Shown: positions 1 to 8,682, counted from the stretch's first letter. The stretch is 47,735 nt of DNA from Natrialba hulunbeirensis JCM 10989 (GCF_000337575.1 NZ_AOIM01000042.1:60505-108239), one strand, 5' to 3'. Notes: generated from the letters alone by a model not told the origin. Translations and numbers: made by a program.

Positions 1-21
1 AGAGATGTGTATAAGAGACAG
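1..21. other. Tn5/Nextera adapter at left contig end
   Basis: Positions 3-21 read AGATGTGTATAAGAGACAG, the exact 19-bp Tn5 mosaic end used in tagmentation libraries. It is sequencing adapter, not genome; natural sequence starts at about 22. The right end carries the reverse complement, so both contig ends are library artefacts. Confidence 0.95.
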
Positions 22-476
22 GTATCCGACTCGATCCAGAGACGGGGCCGACGGTTATCGACGACGTCGCCGTCGATATCGACGGCAGCGCGAACGCCCT
101 GCGACTTCTCGGCAGCGACGGCGGTGCGGTCGAGGTCTCCGACCTTCGGGTGACAGGTGATGCACCTGGCTCGACGCTGCGACACGCAATTTTCTGTGAA
201 CGACACTCCTGTACGTTCACGGGCCTCGACGTCGAACAGCACGGCACGACCCGCCGCCGCGGGATCGAACTGCGCGGCGCTGACTATCGGCTCGCCGACA
301 GCGAGTTCGAAACGACGGATACGCCGATCGTCCTCAACGGTGCGAGTGACGTAACCGTCGAGAACTGCTCCGCAGCCCCGACAGCGGATGCCTACTCGCT
401 TCGGATCTCGAGCGATTCCGGTGCCGTCCAGTTGTCGGCCAACGACTTCCCTGCGGGTGTTCGAGACGACCGGTAA
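22..476 (+). CDS. C-terminal part of a probable parallel beta-helix protein (5' truncated)
   Basis: The frame is open from the adapter junction to a TAA at 474-476, giving about 151 residues with no natural start in the window. The text consists of short beta-strand-like repeats (VTVENCS, VQLSANDF, GIELRGADYRLADSEF) with regular Asn/Asp turns, as in right-handed beta-helix (pectin-lyase-like) proteins. Those are usually exported polysaccharide-binding or surface proteins. No catalytic residues can be assigned because the N-terminal part is missing. The ATG at 150 is internal and not a credible start. The fold call rests on repeat texture alone. Confidence 0.6.
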
Positions 477-712
477 CCACCGCGAAAACGTGGTTCATTC
501 ATGAGGCCTCAGCTATAGCGAGACCACCGACGACGCAGTTGTGGTCAGTGTCACTGTTGTCTCTGCGATGGGACACACCCCCCAACAATTAGTATCCTGT
601 GTGACGACTACCTTGAGTAGTAGCTGTCACCACATCACGCCGTTAGTTCTTCCGGTTGTCCCAGTAGTAACGGACTCACTGATCTCGGGGACGGCTGCAA
701 CGAACTCGATTC
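477..712. promoter_or_regulatory. Intergenic region upstream of the copper ATPase with a nested inverted repeat
   Basis: No credible gene is seen. An AT-rich stretch near 583-598 could be the TATA element. Just downstream, 601-630 forms a nested inverted repeat: GTGAC (601-605) pairs with GTCAC (626-630) and CTAC (608-611) with GTAG (617-620). This is in the right place for a metal-responsive operator of the ATPase gene, but nothing proves binding. Confidence 0.35.
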
Positions 713-3001
713 ATGTCACAATACAATCCGGCGGATACACCCGATTCGCAGCACCCTCACGCGGGGCAACCACGTGGTGAAAAGCCGACTGACCGAGAGT
801 GTCCGTGCTGTCGAGTCTGTGGCTTGACTGCTGAGAGGTCCGACCACTCCGAAGAGCCGTCAGTTCAAGACGAATCTGGGGAAGAAGAACACACGGAACA
901 CGCTCACAGATCGTCCGATCACGAACCGTCCGACCAGGCAGACGAAGAGCGTGCCGGTCACGACCACGAGGCACACGTCGACCACGCTGGGCACGAGGAA
1001 CTGTTCAAGCAGCGCTTCTTCGTTTGTCTCGTCCTCTCGCTCCCGGTGCTGTACTACAGCCCGATGCTCCAGGAGTGGTTCGGCTACGCCGCCGTGGCGT
1101 TCCCAGGAAGCGAGTTCGTCGGGCCGGTTCTCGGAACGATCGTCTTCCTCTACGGTGGGGTTCCCTTCCTGCGGATGGGCGCAGTCGAAGCACGAAATCG
1201 CGAACCGGGAATGATGTTGCTGATCTCGCTGGCGATCACCGTCGCGTTCGTCTACAGCGTCGCCGCGGTCGCGTTCGGGATTGGCGAGCCGTTCTTCTGG
1301 GAACTCGTTACACTGGTCGTTATCTTCTTGCTTGGACACTGGATCGAGATGCGTAGCGTCCGTCGTGCTTCGGGTGCACTCGACGAATTAGCCGAACTAA
1401 TGCCGGACACAGCCGAACGGATCACCGAAGACGGCGAGACAAAAGCGGTCCGCGTTGACGAACTCACGAAGGACGATCTCGTACTCGTGCGACCAGGGGC
1501 CAACGTTCCCGCCGACGGCGTCGTCGAGGAAGGCGAGTCGAACGTGAACGAAGCCATGGTTACCGGCGAATCCCGGCCGGTCAAGAAGGAACCTGACGAC
1601 AAGGTAATCGGTGGAACGACCAACCGCGACGGGAGTCTCCGCGTTCGCGTCACGGCAACGGGCGAAGAGACGACACTCTCTGGCATCATGCGTCTGGTCG
1701 AGGAAGCCCAACAGAGCCGATCTCGGACACAGGTGCTCGCCGATCGAGCCGCAGGCTGGCTGTTCTACGCCGCGATCGCAGTTGCGGCCGTCACTGCTGT
1801 CGCGTGGACTGCTGCGACTGGGTTCGGAGTAGCAGTCGTCGAGCGTGTCGTCACCGTGTTGGTGATCGCCTGCCCGCACGCGTTAGGACTTGCTGTCCCG
1901 CTCGTCGTCGCCATCAATACGACGATGGCAGCCCAAAACGGCATGCTCATCCGCGATCGGATCGCCATGGAGGAGGCGCGTAACCTGGATACAATCGTCT
2001 TCGACAAGACAGGCACGCTCACCAAAGGAGAACAGGGAGTCGTCGATATCGCCACGACTGATGACTGGGACGGGGACGAAGACGCGCTATTAGCAGTGAT
2101 GGCTGCTGCCGAGGGTGACTCCGAACATATGATCGCAGAAGCAATTCGTGACGCAGCCGACGAACGGGAGCTTTCCGTCCCACATGTGCGTGAATTCGAG
2201 GCACTCGAGGGGCGCGGGGTTCGAGCGACCGTGGAAGTGGAAACTGCAGCAAGCCCCGGTGTAGGTGAGGACCACCCGCGAGACGGCGAGACGGTCCACG
2301 TCGGCGGGCCCAACCTGCTTCGCTATCTCGATCTCGAACCGGATACCGCCCTCAAAACGTTCGCAGACGAAGCCGGCGAACGTGGTCACGGTGTCGTCTA
2401 CCTGCTTCAAAATGGCGACGCGGTCGGCGCGGTTGCACTCGCTGACGTCGTCCGAGAGGAAAGTTTCGAGGCGATCGACGCCCTCCACGAGATGAACGTC
2501 GAGGTTGCAATGCTCACTGGCGATACGGAAGACGTCGCCAGAGCCGTGTCCACGGAACTCGACATCGACACGTACTTCGCCGAAGTGCTGCCGGAAGACA
2601 AGGACAAGAAGATCGTCGAACTCCAAAATCAGGGGAAACTGGTGGCGATGGTCGGCGACGGAGTGAACGACGCGCCCGCACTAACGCGCTCTGACGTCGG
2701 AATCGCAATCGGCTCCGGAACTGACGTCGCCGTGGAGTCCGCCGATGTCGTCCTCGTCGAAAACGATCCCCGCGATGTCGCTCATCTCGCCCAGTTGAGC
2801 CGGAAAAGCTATCGGAAGATGCAGGAGAACCTCGTCTGGGCGGCCGGCTACAACGTGTTCGCGCTGCCGCTCGCGGCCGGTGTGCTGGCACCGATTGGGA
2901 TCTTGCTTTCACCGGCGGTCGGTGCTGTCCTGATGTCGGCAAGTACAGTCATCGTCGCGATCAATGCACAACTCCTGCGGCGGGCCGACCTCTCGGTGTG
3001 A
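713..3001 (+). CDS. copB: CopB-type heavy-metal (copper) P-type ATPase
   Basis: A 762-residue P1B-ATPase that would export copper ions across the cytoplasmic membrane using ATP. The first ~95 residues are rich in His, Asp and Glu and include a cysteine cluster (CPCCRVC near 26-32), in place of the usual HMA domain. The core shows the TGES actuator loop near 284, the membrane metal site CPH (387-389), the phosphorylation motif DKTGTLT from D431, and the hinge GDGVND near 648. CPH rather than CPC, together with a His-rich N-terminus, is the mark of the CopB/P1B-3 subgroup. The usual 'SEHP' of the nucleotide domain is here SEHM: His kept, Pro lost. A SHOCT membrane protein follows on the same strand. 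The exact metal (Cu+ or Cu2+) is inference. Confidence 0.93.
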   Translation: MSQYNPADTPDSQHPHAGQPRGEKPTDRECPCCRVCGLTAERSDHSEEPSVQDESGEEEHTEHAHRSSDHEPSDQADEERAGHDHEAHVDHAGHEELFKQRFFVCLVLSLPVLYYSPMLQEWFGYAAVAFPGSEFVGPVLGTIVFLYGGVPFLRMGAVEARNREPGMMLLISLAITVAFVYSVAAVAFGIGEPFFWELVTLVVIFLLGHWIEMRSVRRASGALDELAELMPDTAERITEDGETKAVRVDELTKDDLVLVRPGANVPADGVVEEGESNVNEAMVTGESRPVKKEPDDKVIGGTTNRDGSLRVRVTATGEETTLSGIMRLVEEAQQSRSRTQVLADRAAGWLFYAAIAVAAVTAVAWTAATGFGVAVVERVVTVLVIACPHALGLAVPLVVAINTTMAAQNGMLIRDRIAMEEARNLDTIVFDKTGTLTKGEQGVVDIATTDDWDGDEDALLAVMAAAEGDSEHMIAEAIRDAADERELSVPHVREFEALEGRGVRATVEVETAASPGVGEDHPRDGETVHVGGPNLLRYLDLEPDTALKTFADEAGERGHGVVYLLQNGDAVGAVALADVVREESFEAIDALHEMNVEVAMLTGDTEDVARAVSTELDIDTYFAEVLPEDKDKKIVELQNQGKLVAMVGDGVNDAPALTRSDVGIAIGSGTDVAVESADVVLVENDPRDVAHLAQLSRKSYRKMQENLVWAAGYNVFALPLAAGVLAPIGILLSPAVGAVLMSASTVIVAINAQLLRRADLSV

Positions 3002-3113
3002 ATTGCTACCGATCACGTACTCTGAACTGGGGAACACGTCGAGATGGGATAGTGATTACCACCGTGTAGGAGTCTGGCAGAGACTGAAATAGGTACCAGA
3101 CGTAGTTACTCAC

Positions 3114-3476
3114 ATGAGCACCGATGATTCTCTCCTCCGAACGATCGTGATCGTCATTGCCGTGATCGTGCTCCTGCCGTTACTCATGCTGGTGGTTGCA
3201 CTCCCCATGATGGGTGTTTGGGGTGGTGGTCACATGTGGAACGGGGGCGGTGGAATGTGGGACAGCACGGGTGCAACGTGGATGTGGCTACTCATGTCCG
3301 TCGTGCCGTTACTCGTCCTGTTGGGCATCGGATACCTCCTGTACAGTGCGGTTCGCCACTCCGGCGGAACGCAGCAAGACGCCGCAATCGAAGAACTCCG
3401 GATCGCCTACGCCCGGGGAGAGATTTCCGAGGACGAATTCGAGAACCGTCGGAAACGACTCCAACGCGAGGAGTAA
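3114..3476 (+). CDS. Small membrane protein with C-terminal SHOCT domain
   Basis: 120 residues. Two hydrophobic segments (about 8-33 and 54-76) are separated by a Gly/Met/Trp/His-rich loop (MWNGGGGMWDSTGATWMW). The C-terminus carries a SHOCT-type motif (IEELRIAYARGEISEDEFENR, quoted in part). SHOCT is a short oligomerisation/processing-type domain common at the ends of archaeal and bacterial membrane proteins. The Met/His-rich loop and the place 112 nt behind a copper ATPase suggest a role in copper handling, but this is inference from context. The ATG at 3114 gives the complete first membrane helix. Confidence 0.8.
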   Translation: MSTDDSLLRTIVIVIAVIVLLPLLMLVVALPMMGVWGGGHMWNGGGGMWDSTGATWMWLLMSVVPLLVLLGIGYLLYSAVRHSGGTQQDAAIEELRIAYARGEISEDEFENRRKRLQREE

Positions 3477-3866
3477 CTGCGTGACCGGGCACGATTGTGA
3501 ACTGGGTCGAGACGTTCAAGTTCTTCCCTGTGCTCGCTCACGGGCTGGAACTCGTTTCGGTCAAATCAGGTGAGTCGCGTTGCTTCTCACGTAATTGTTC
3601 GTCGCAAAAGCGGGCCGGGCGCGATTATGAACTACGCCAAGACATTCCTGCTCGCTCGTTTCACTCGCTGTGCGGGCTGTGGCTCGTCTAGTTCAAATCC
3701 CGCCGGTTCCGTTACCTGTCGCTCACCGAGTTGTTCGCGACAGGAAAGCGGGCCGGGCGCGATTATGAACACACGGTCGGACGTGCTCACTCCGTTGCGC
3801 GCGACCTCCCTGCGTTCAAATCGCTCGTGGCCGTTTTGCCACTCGCGAGTTTGCTCGTGGCAAAAG
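3477..3866. repeat. Degenerate array of tRNA-Lys 3'-end copies with palindromic spacers
   Basis: Three partial copies of the tRNA-Lys 3' end (T-arm plus acceptor strand) precede the intact gene. On the plus strand they begin near 3485 (weak: ccgggcacgattgtgaac), 3611 (cgggccgggcgcgattatga) and 3749 (same core); the real gene end starts at 3867. Unit spacing is about 130, 138 and 118 nt. Both strong copies share one extra base relative to the gene. Spacers contain GC-rich inverted repeats, for example 3519-3532 against 3539-3552, and the string ctcgctcgtttcactcgct (3651-3669). Plus-strand T-loop-like strings 'gttcaaatc' occur at 3691 and 3814. Short reading frames cross this stretch but follow the repeats and are not credible genes. 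Confidence 0.75.
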
Positions 3867-3940
3867 CGGGCCGGGCGCGATTTGAACACGCGACCGTCTG
3901 ATTAAGAGTCAGACGCTCTGCCGGACTGAGCTACCGGCCC
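3867..3940 (-). tRNA. tRNA-Lys (anticodon CTT)
   Basis: On the minus strand the gene starts GGGCCGG and ends CCGGCCC plus discriminator G, a perfect 7-bp acceptor stem. The D arm includes GTAGCTCAGTCCGGCAGAGC, the anticodon arm is TCTGA-CTCTTAA-TCAGA with anticodon CTT at loop positions 34-36, and the T loop is TTCAAAT. There is no intron and CCA is not encoded. A T-run (CTTTT) follows directly and may end transcription. A TATA-like string (minus strand GTATTTTACC, about 3965-3975) lies some 30 nt upstream. The 3' half is repeated several times downstream. Confidence 0.96.
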
Positions 3941-4093
3941 TTCACCTACGACTTTTTGTCGACTGGTAAAATACGTTTCCCTTGAGTTGCGTTGTGGCAG
4001 AGAGCGCCACGCTCGATCACGGTCGGGCCGTCGACGATCACGGTCGGGCCATCGAGATGGATATACACACTATCACGACGTCACAATCTTCGG

Positions 4094-4105
4094 GAAGGTT
4101 AAGTG
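4094..4105 (+). promoter_or_regulatory. TATA-like promoter of the TrkA-N/DHH gene
   Basis: The string aaggttaagtgc ends about 25 nt before the ATG at 4130, the spacing of a leaderless haloarchaeal transcript. It argues for the start at 4130 and against an in-frame GTG at 4103, which lies inside the promoter itself. Confidence 0.5.
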
Positions 4106-4129
4106 CGGTCGGTCCGACCACACGTTCAC

Positions 4130-5578
4130 ATGAGCACGGGGGTTACGATTTCGTCGATCTCTGACTACGCTATCTTGGGTTGTGGCAGCGTCGGCTACGC
4201 CGTCGCCGAAGAGCTCGTCGAACAGGGGAAGGACGTACTGATCGTCGACCGCGACGAAAACCGCGTCGAATCACTCCGGGACCAGGACCTAGACGCCCGC
4301 ACCGCCGACATCAGCGAACCCGAGGTCGCCGATCTCGTCGATGACCGGGACGTCGTCCTCATCCTCGCCTCCGACGTCGAATCGAACAAACAGGCCGTCG
4401 AACACATCCGCGCCGACAACGACAACCAGTTCGTCGTCGCCCGTGCGAGCGACCCCGTCTCCGGCGACGAACTCTCCACCCTCGGCGCCGACATCGTCAT
4501 CAACCCCTCCTCCGTCATCGCCGAATCCGCACTCCGCGCACTCGAGTCCGGTGAACTCGAGTACAATGCTGGCAAACTCGCCCAGTTGGTCGAGGAGACG
4601 GGGACGCGGCTGGCGATCATCACACAGGACAGCCCGGATCCGGACTCGATCGCGAGCGCGGCGGCGTTGCAGGCGATTGCGAACCACCTCGGCGTCGAGT
4701 CGGATATCATCTACCTGGGCGACGTGGGCCACCAGGAGAACCGGGCGTTCGTCAATCTGCTCGGGATCGATCTGGTGCAGTGGGACGAGGTCGAGGATCA
4801 GTCGGTCTACGACAGCGTTGCGCTGGTCGACCGTGAGACATCGGCCGAGCTCGACCTCTCCGTCGACGCGGTGATCGACCACCGCGAGGCCGACCAGGAG
4901 TTCGAACCTGAGTTCGTCGACATTCGGCCGAACATGTCCTCGACGTCGACGATCATGACGAAGTATATTCAGGAGTTCGACATGAACGTCTCCGAGGAGG
5001 TTGCCACCGCCTTGCTGTACGGCATCCGCGCGGAGACGCTGGATTTCAAACGCGACACTACCCCCGCCGATCTCACAGCCGCAGCCTATCTCTATCCGTT
5101 TGCGAACCACGACACCCTAGAACAGGTCGAGTCGCCGTCGATGTCGCCCGAGACGCTCGACGTGCTCGCGGAGGCGATTGCCAACCGCGACGTGCAGGGA
5201 AGCCATCTCGTCTCGAACGCGGGCTTCGTACGCGACCGCGAGGCGCTCACGCAGGCGGCGAGTCACCTCCTAAATCTCGAGGGTGTGACGACGACGGCCG
5301 TTTTCGGCATCGCAGACGAGACGATCTTCCTCGCGGGCCGCTCGAAGGACATCCGTATCAACATCGGCAAGGTGTTAGACGACGCTTACGGCGAGATGGG
5401 GGAAACGGCAGGCCACTCGACGCAGGCCAGCGCGGAGATTCCGCTCGGCATCTTCACCGGTATTGAAATTTCCGAGGATACGCGGGATACGCTGCTCGAT
5501 CTGACCGAAGAAGCGGTCAAGCGAACGCTGTTCGACGCGATGGGCGTCGACGGTACCGAAGGATCGAACGGCAGTTAG
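4130..5578 (+). CDS. TrkA-N (RCK) domain fused to DHH-family phosphoesterase
   Basis: About 482 residues. An N-terminal Rossmann/TrkA-N domain (ILGCGSVGYAVAEEL, then VDRDENR; residues ~10-130) resembles the NAD-binding part of potassium-channel regulators. It is followed by a DHH phosphoesterase with a DxD-type motif (DSPDPDSIASA, near 167), the DHH position as DHR (250-252), and a DHHA1-like GHSTQAS near the end. Such fusions occur in haloarchaea and are expected to hydrolyse phosphodiesters, possibly cyclic dinucleotides or nano-RNA; the substrate is unknown. The DHH motif is altered to DHR, which may affect metal binding. The gene ends 9 nt from the convergent PRC-barrel gene. Confidence 0.85.
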   Translation: MSTGVTISSISDYAILGCGSVGYAVAEELVEQGKDVLIVDRDENRVESLRDQDLDARTADISEPEVADLVDDRDVVLILASDVESNKQAVEHIRADNDNQFVVARASDPVSGDELSTLGADIVINPSSVIAESALRALESGELEYNAGKLAQLVEETGTRLAIITQDSPDPDSIASAAALQAIANHLGVESDIIYLGDVGHQENRAFVNLLGIDLVQWDEVEDQSVYDSVALVDRETSAELDLSVDAVIDHREADQEFEPEFVDIRPNMSSTSTIMTKYIQEFDMNVSEEVATALLYGIRAETLDFKRDTTPADLTAAAYLYPFANHDTLEQVESPSMSPETLDVLAEAIANRDVQGSHLVSNAGFVRDREALTQAASHLLNLEGVTTTAVFGIADETIFLAGRSKDIRINIGKVLDDAYGEMGETAGHSTQASAEIPLGIFTGIEISEDTRDTLLDLTEEAVKRTLFDAMGVDGTEGSNGS

Positions 5579-5587
5579 CGTTCACGT

Positions 5588-5881
5588 TCAGGCAACCAGT
5601 TCGGTTTCTTCTTCGTCCGGATCGCGGACGCGCTCGACGACATCGTTGATCAGGATCACGTCACCGACCGCGCGCACCCAGCGGTAGGGGACGATAACGC
5701 CCTGACCGGTTGCCGACTCTTCTGCGAACAGTTCGGTGTTCAGGTTGCCGAGTGCAAGCCCGGTGACGGCCTGGCCGTCGACGTTCAGTTGTAGGTCCTG
5801 GACTTCGCCGACGAAGACACCGCTGTTCGAGTAAACCTCGCGTCCGACGAGAGAGGTGATCTCCTGGGGAGTGTCGTCCAT
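5588..5881 (-). CDS. PRC-barrel domain protein
   Basis: 97 residues forming a single PRC-barrel (EITSLVGREVYSNSGVFVG, then a VPYRWVRAVGDVILI strand), with no other domain. Small stand-alone PRC-barrel proteins in archaea include the FtsZ-associated cell-division proteins CdpB1/CdpB2, and this could be such a protein; the sequence alone cannot decide. The ATG at 5881 is preferred over one at 5893 because a TATA-like caattaagag (minus strand, about 5904-5913) lies 25 nt upstream of 5881 and would be too close to 5893. Convergent with the DHH gene. Confidence 0.85.
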   Translation of the reverse strand: MDDTPQEITSLVGREVYSNSGVFVGEVQDLQLNVDGQAVTGLALGNLNTELFAEESATGQGVIVPYRWVRAVGDVILINDVVERVRDPDEEETELVA

Positions 5882-6005
5882 GTCAGGGCACATGCGCGGC
5901 GTGCTCTTAATTGTTGGTCAGACACGACAGTCGCGGGACCCGACCGGACGCTAAAACGGGGTGAGGCAGTGTCAGTCATGCGAGCCCGGAAACACAGCAC
6001 CGTTC

Positions 6006-6980
6006 TCACTCCGATGGCATCGAAAGCCGCTGTGCAGTCTCCATAAGAGATGTGATTCGATCGCGCGCCCACTCGGCCGCATCCGGACTATCGTTGACGA
6101 GCAGCCCACAGAGTTCATCGGAGGGACCACCACCATCACAGACAAGCAGAATCGTCAACGCCGCCGGCTCCGTTTCAGGTGGCTCCGCATCGAGTTCGAC
6201 AGACACGAGGCCGTACGCTGGCGGCTGTGTCGTCTCGTGAAGAACGAGCTGGTCGGCTGCAAGCGCACTCGCCGTCCCGGAACCGAACGTACTGAGCAAC
6301 ACCTGAATCGCGTCCTGGGGGGCGATGACTTCGACCGTTTTTACCCCTGGTTCGCGCTTCTTTCCGTCCGCACTCTCCACCACCCCTCGACCAGCGAGCG
6401 CTTCACAGTAGGCACTCGCCAAACAGTGCGTCGGACCCGGAACCACAACCTGATGGACCGACCCCAGCCGGAGCAACGCACTGAGCATCGACTCGAGACG
6501 GTCCGATTCTGCGTCCGCCCCCTCGGTATCGTCCCCCGGTCGCTCGGCCTCGGCCGTCTCAGACGCGAGTGACTCGAGTACCCCCTCGATCGAAAGCGAT
6601 TCGGCGACCTGTGCCGGCTCCGTCGCCGCGGTCACGGCTGTCGCTCCATCGAGGACCTGCCAGCTCAGCTCGGCCGACGGCGGCAGTTCGGCGAGCAACT
6701 CACTCCGGCGTGTCGCCTGTGCGAGGCGGTCGGATAGCTGTTCGAACGACGAGAGTGCGAGGTCGCCGGCGACCGTCAGTCGGTACTGACACTGGCCGTC
6801 GACGGTGGCCCGCTCGATCAGCGCGGCACGCTGTAGTTCCGAGAGTCCCCTGTCGATTGTCGACCGGGATAACTCGAGTTCGGCCGCGAGAGCGGACGGG
6901 CGAGCCGGGTCCGTGGCGAGTCGACGGAGTAGGGACGCGCGCCGACGAACGATGGCGAGCAGTTCGGTCTCTCGCACCAT
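6006..6980 (-). CDS. Winged-helix transcriptional regulator, archaeal two-domain type
   Basis: 324 residues. The N-terminal winged helix (about 12-75) contains a clear recognition helix (LELSRSTIDRGLSELQRAALIE) followed by a wing ending YRLT. The remaining ~240 residues form an alpha/beta effector domain (VHQVVVPGPTHCLASAYCEAL, VEVIAPQDAIQVLL) like the C-terminal part of archaeal FilR1-type regulators. It has an acidic linker near 140-165. A TATA-like cattattt sits about 25 nt upstream of the start (near 7005). It is monocistronic, so its targets cannot be read from context. Confidence 0.8.
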   Translation of the reverse strand: MVRETELLAIVRRRASLLRRLATDPARPSALAAELELSRSTIDRGLSELQRAALIERATVDGQCQYRLTVAGDLALSSFEQLSDRLAQATRRSELLAELPPSAELSWQVLDGATAVTAATEPAQVAESLSIEGVLESLASETAEAERPGDDTEGADAESDRLESMLSALLRLGSVHQVVVPGPTHCLASAYCEALAGRGVVESADGKKREPGVKTVEVIAPQDAIQVLLSTFGSGTASALAADQLVLHETTQPPAYGLVSVELDAEPPETEPAALTILLVCDGGGPSDELCGLLVNDSPDAAEWARDRITSLMETAQRLSMPSE

Positions 6981-7431
6981 GAGCGACAGGAGCGGGCGAC
7001 AGGAAATAATGGTACTGATGGTGATGGAGCGGACGCCTGATGGTTACCGTGCCCCATCCGATAGTAGCCACTGCAAGTCACTGTACACCTGATCGTGCGA
7101 CAGCAGCGCGGTTCTCGCTCATTTCACTCGCTCCGAACCGCGGACGTGCGATCAGTGTGTACCCAGTTGCAGGTGGTACTATAGCACAGTGTTTCGTACG
7201 GCACAGGCAGCGCACGAACCCGATGACCTGACACGATTGCTGCCATCGGTTATAAATGAGCGACAAATATATCTGTCAGAGCCACACTCCGGGAACGTCA
7301 TCGACAAATGAGTGTATAGGAGTCCGCTCTGAATAGACGGGTGCCGGGGTGCCTCTGACAAACCGGCAGTGTTCGGTGGGTAGGCTGCCCGACTACGCAC
7401 CGACATTTCGTTTCGGGCAGGTGACGGTACG
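6981..7431. other. 450-nt intergenic region with a nested inverted repeat
   Basis: No convincing gene. The main structure is an imperfect hairpin at about 7081-7163. The inner arms CGCGGTTC (7107-7114) and GAACCGCG (7135-7142) match perfectly. The outer arms, around tgtacacctgatcg (7082-7095) and cgatcagtgtgtac (7149-7162), match imperfectly. The loop string ctcgctcatttcactcgct (7114-7132) matches 18 of 19 bases of 3651-3669 in the tRNA array. TATA-like strings occur at 7249-7258 and 7266-7273 on the plus strand without a matching gene. Confidence 0.5.
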
Positions 7432-8682
7432 TTAGGTCGACGTTGACTCGTAGAGTTCGTCGAGTGCCGCGTGATCCGAAAGCAGTGCCTCCATCTGGTC
7501 GACGGTGGCCGCGTCTCGAGTCCGACCGCTTCGGACGACGTCTTCGGCGCGTTCGACCGTGGTGAGTGTATCTGTCTGGACCGAAATGATGGGGAGTCCC
7601 TTTTCGGCCGCCTGGCCGATGACTGCACCGGAGGGGCGGTGGCCGCCAGTCAGGATGAGACAGCGAACGCCGGGGGCCTCGAGTGCCGCCGTCTGAATCT
7701 CCGCCCGGTCGCCGCCGGTGATGACGGCCGCGTCTTTCGTTCGACGGAAGTAGCGCAACGCGCTGTCGGCACCCATCGCGCCGACGGCGAAGCGTTCGAC
7801 GTAGGCGTCGGTCCCGTCCTCGACGAGCAGCGCCCCGCCGAGTTCGTCCGCGAGGGTTTCGACGGTCACGCCGGCGAGTGACTGCTCGCTCGGAACGATC
7901 CCAAAGACGGTCACGCCACGAGTTTCAAGGAACGGGACGACGTCCGTCTCGAGTTGGTCGTAGGCCGCATCGGCGACGTTGTTGAAGACGACGCCGACGA
8001 GTCGGTCTCCGAAGGCGTCGACGGCGGCGAGTACGTCGTCGATGTCGCCGGGTGTTTCGTACGGTGCGACCAGCAGGACGCTGGCGTCGAGCAAGGCGGC
8101 CACGTCCGGGTCGGTAAGGTCGACGATGCCGCCCACGTCGTATCGGCCACCGCCCTCGACGAACATCCGGTCGCAGTCGGCCGCAAGCCCTTCGTAGGCC
8201 TCGACGATCCGATTGCGGAGCTCTGGGGCGTCCTCGCGGCCCCGAAGGGCCTGTTCGATGAACGTCGGCGAGTAGACGACGGGCTCTAGGTCGTGCATCT
8301 CCGCGTCGAGGTCGAGGAGTTCGCGGGCGAGCATGGGGTCCTCGTCGAGCGTTTTGCCGACGTTGCTCTGCAGGCGTGTCCCCTTGGGTTTCATGTAGCC
8401 AACCTGCTCGCCGCGGTCCTGTGCGAGGCGGGCCAGTGCCATGGTGATCGCGGTTTTACCGGTGCTCTCCTCGAGCGAGGCGACCAGCAGTGGGTCGGCA
8501 TCCGTTTCGGGCGTGGGATCGTCCGTCGGTTCGGTTTCGGTGGCTGTGTCTGCGGTGTGGGCGTCAGTGTGGGTGGTTTCGCTGGTGTCGTCGGTGTCGG
8601 TGTTAGTGTCAGTGTCAGTGCCGGTCTCGGTGTCGATGGCAGCGTCAGTGTCGGTATCGGTGTCGGTATCAGTATCGGTCAT
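7432..8682 (-). CDS. Phosphotransacetylase-family (BioD-like P-loop plus DRTGG) protein
   Basis: 416 residues. After an unusual 60-residue Thr/Asp-rich leader comes a dethiobiotin-synthetase-like P-loop domain (EESTGKTAIT, near 71-80; MFVEGGGRYDVG), then a C-terminal DRTGG-type domain (VITGGDRAEIQTAAL, CLILTGGHRPSG). This architecture is annotated as 'phosphotransacetylase family' in archaea, but it lacks the true Pta catalytic domain. The ATG overlaps the TAA of the upstream acetate-CoA ligase by one base (TAATG), so the two are probably translationally coupled and may act together in acetate/acetyl-CoA metabolism or its regulation. The leader is encoded by a hexanucleotide-like tract and is probably a lineage-specific expansion. 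Confidence 0.85.
   Translation of the reverse strand: MTDTDTDTDTDTDAAIDTETGTDTDTNTDTDDTSETTHTDAHTADTATETEPTDDPTPETDADPLLVASLEESTGKTAITMALARLAQDRGEQVGYMKPKGTRLQSNVGKTLDEDPMLARELLDLDAEMHDLEPVVYSPTFIEQALRGREDAPELRNRIVEAYEGLAADCDRMFVEGGGRYDVGGIVDLTDPDVAALLDASVLLVAPYETPGDIDDVLAAVDAFGDRLVGVVFNNVADAAYDQLETDVVPFLETRGVTVFGIVPSEQSLAGVTVETLADELGGALLVEDGTDAYVERFAVGAMGADSALRYFRRTKDAAVITGGDRAEIQTAALEAPGVRCLILTGGHRPSGAVIGQAAEKGLPIISVQTDTLTTVERAEDVVRSGRTRDAATVDQMEALLSDHAALDELYESTST
8586..8682 (-). repeat. Hexanucleotide-like tract coding a Thr-Asp leader
   Basis: The plus strand shows runs of ggtgtc, ggtatc and agtgtc directly inside the start of the phosphotransacetylase-family gene, coding MTDTDTDTDTDTD and related text. 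Units of 6 nt keep the reading frame, so slippage would change leader length without switching the gene off. Confidence 0.75.

Noticed and set aside
3570-3905. A 111-codon plus-strand frame across the tRNA array
   Set aside because: Its repeated peptide (SGPGAIMN) follows the tRNA-derived repeats and it runs through the tRNA gene.
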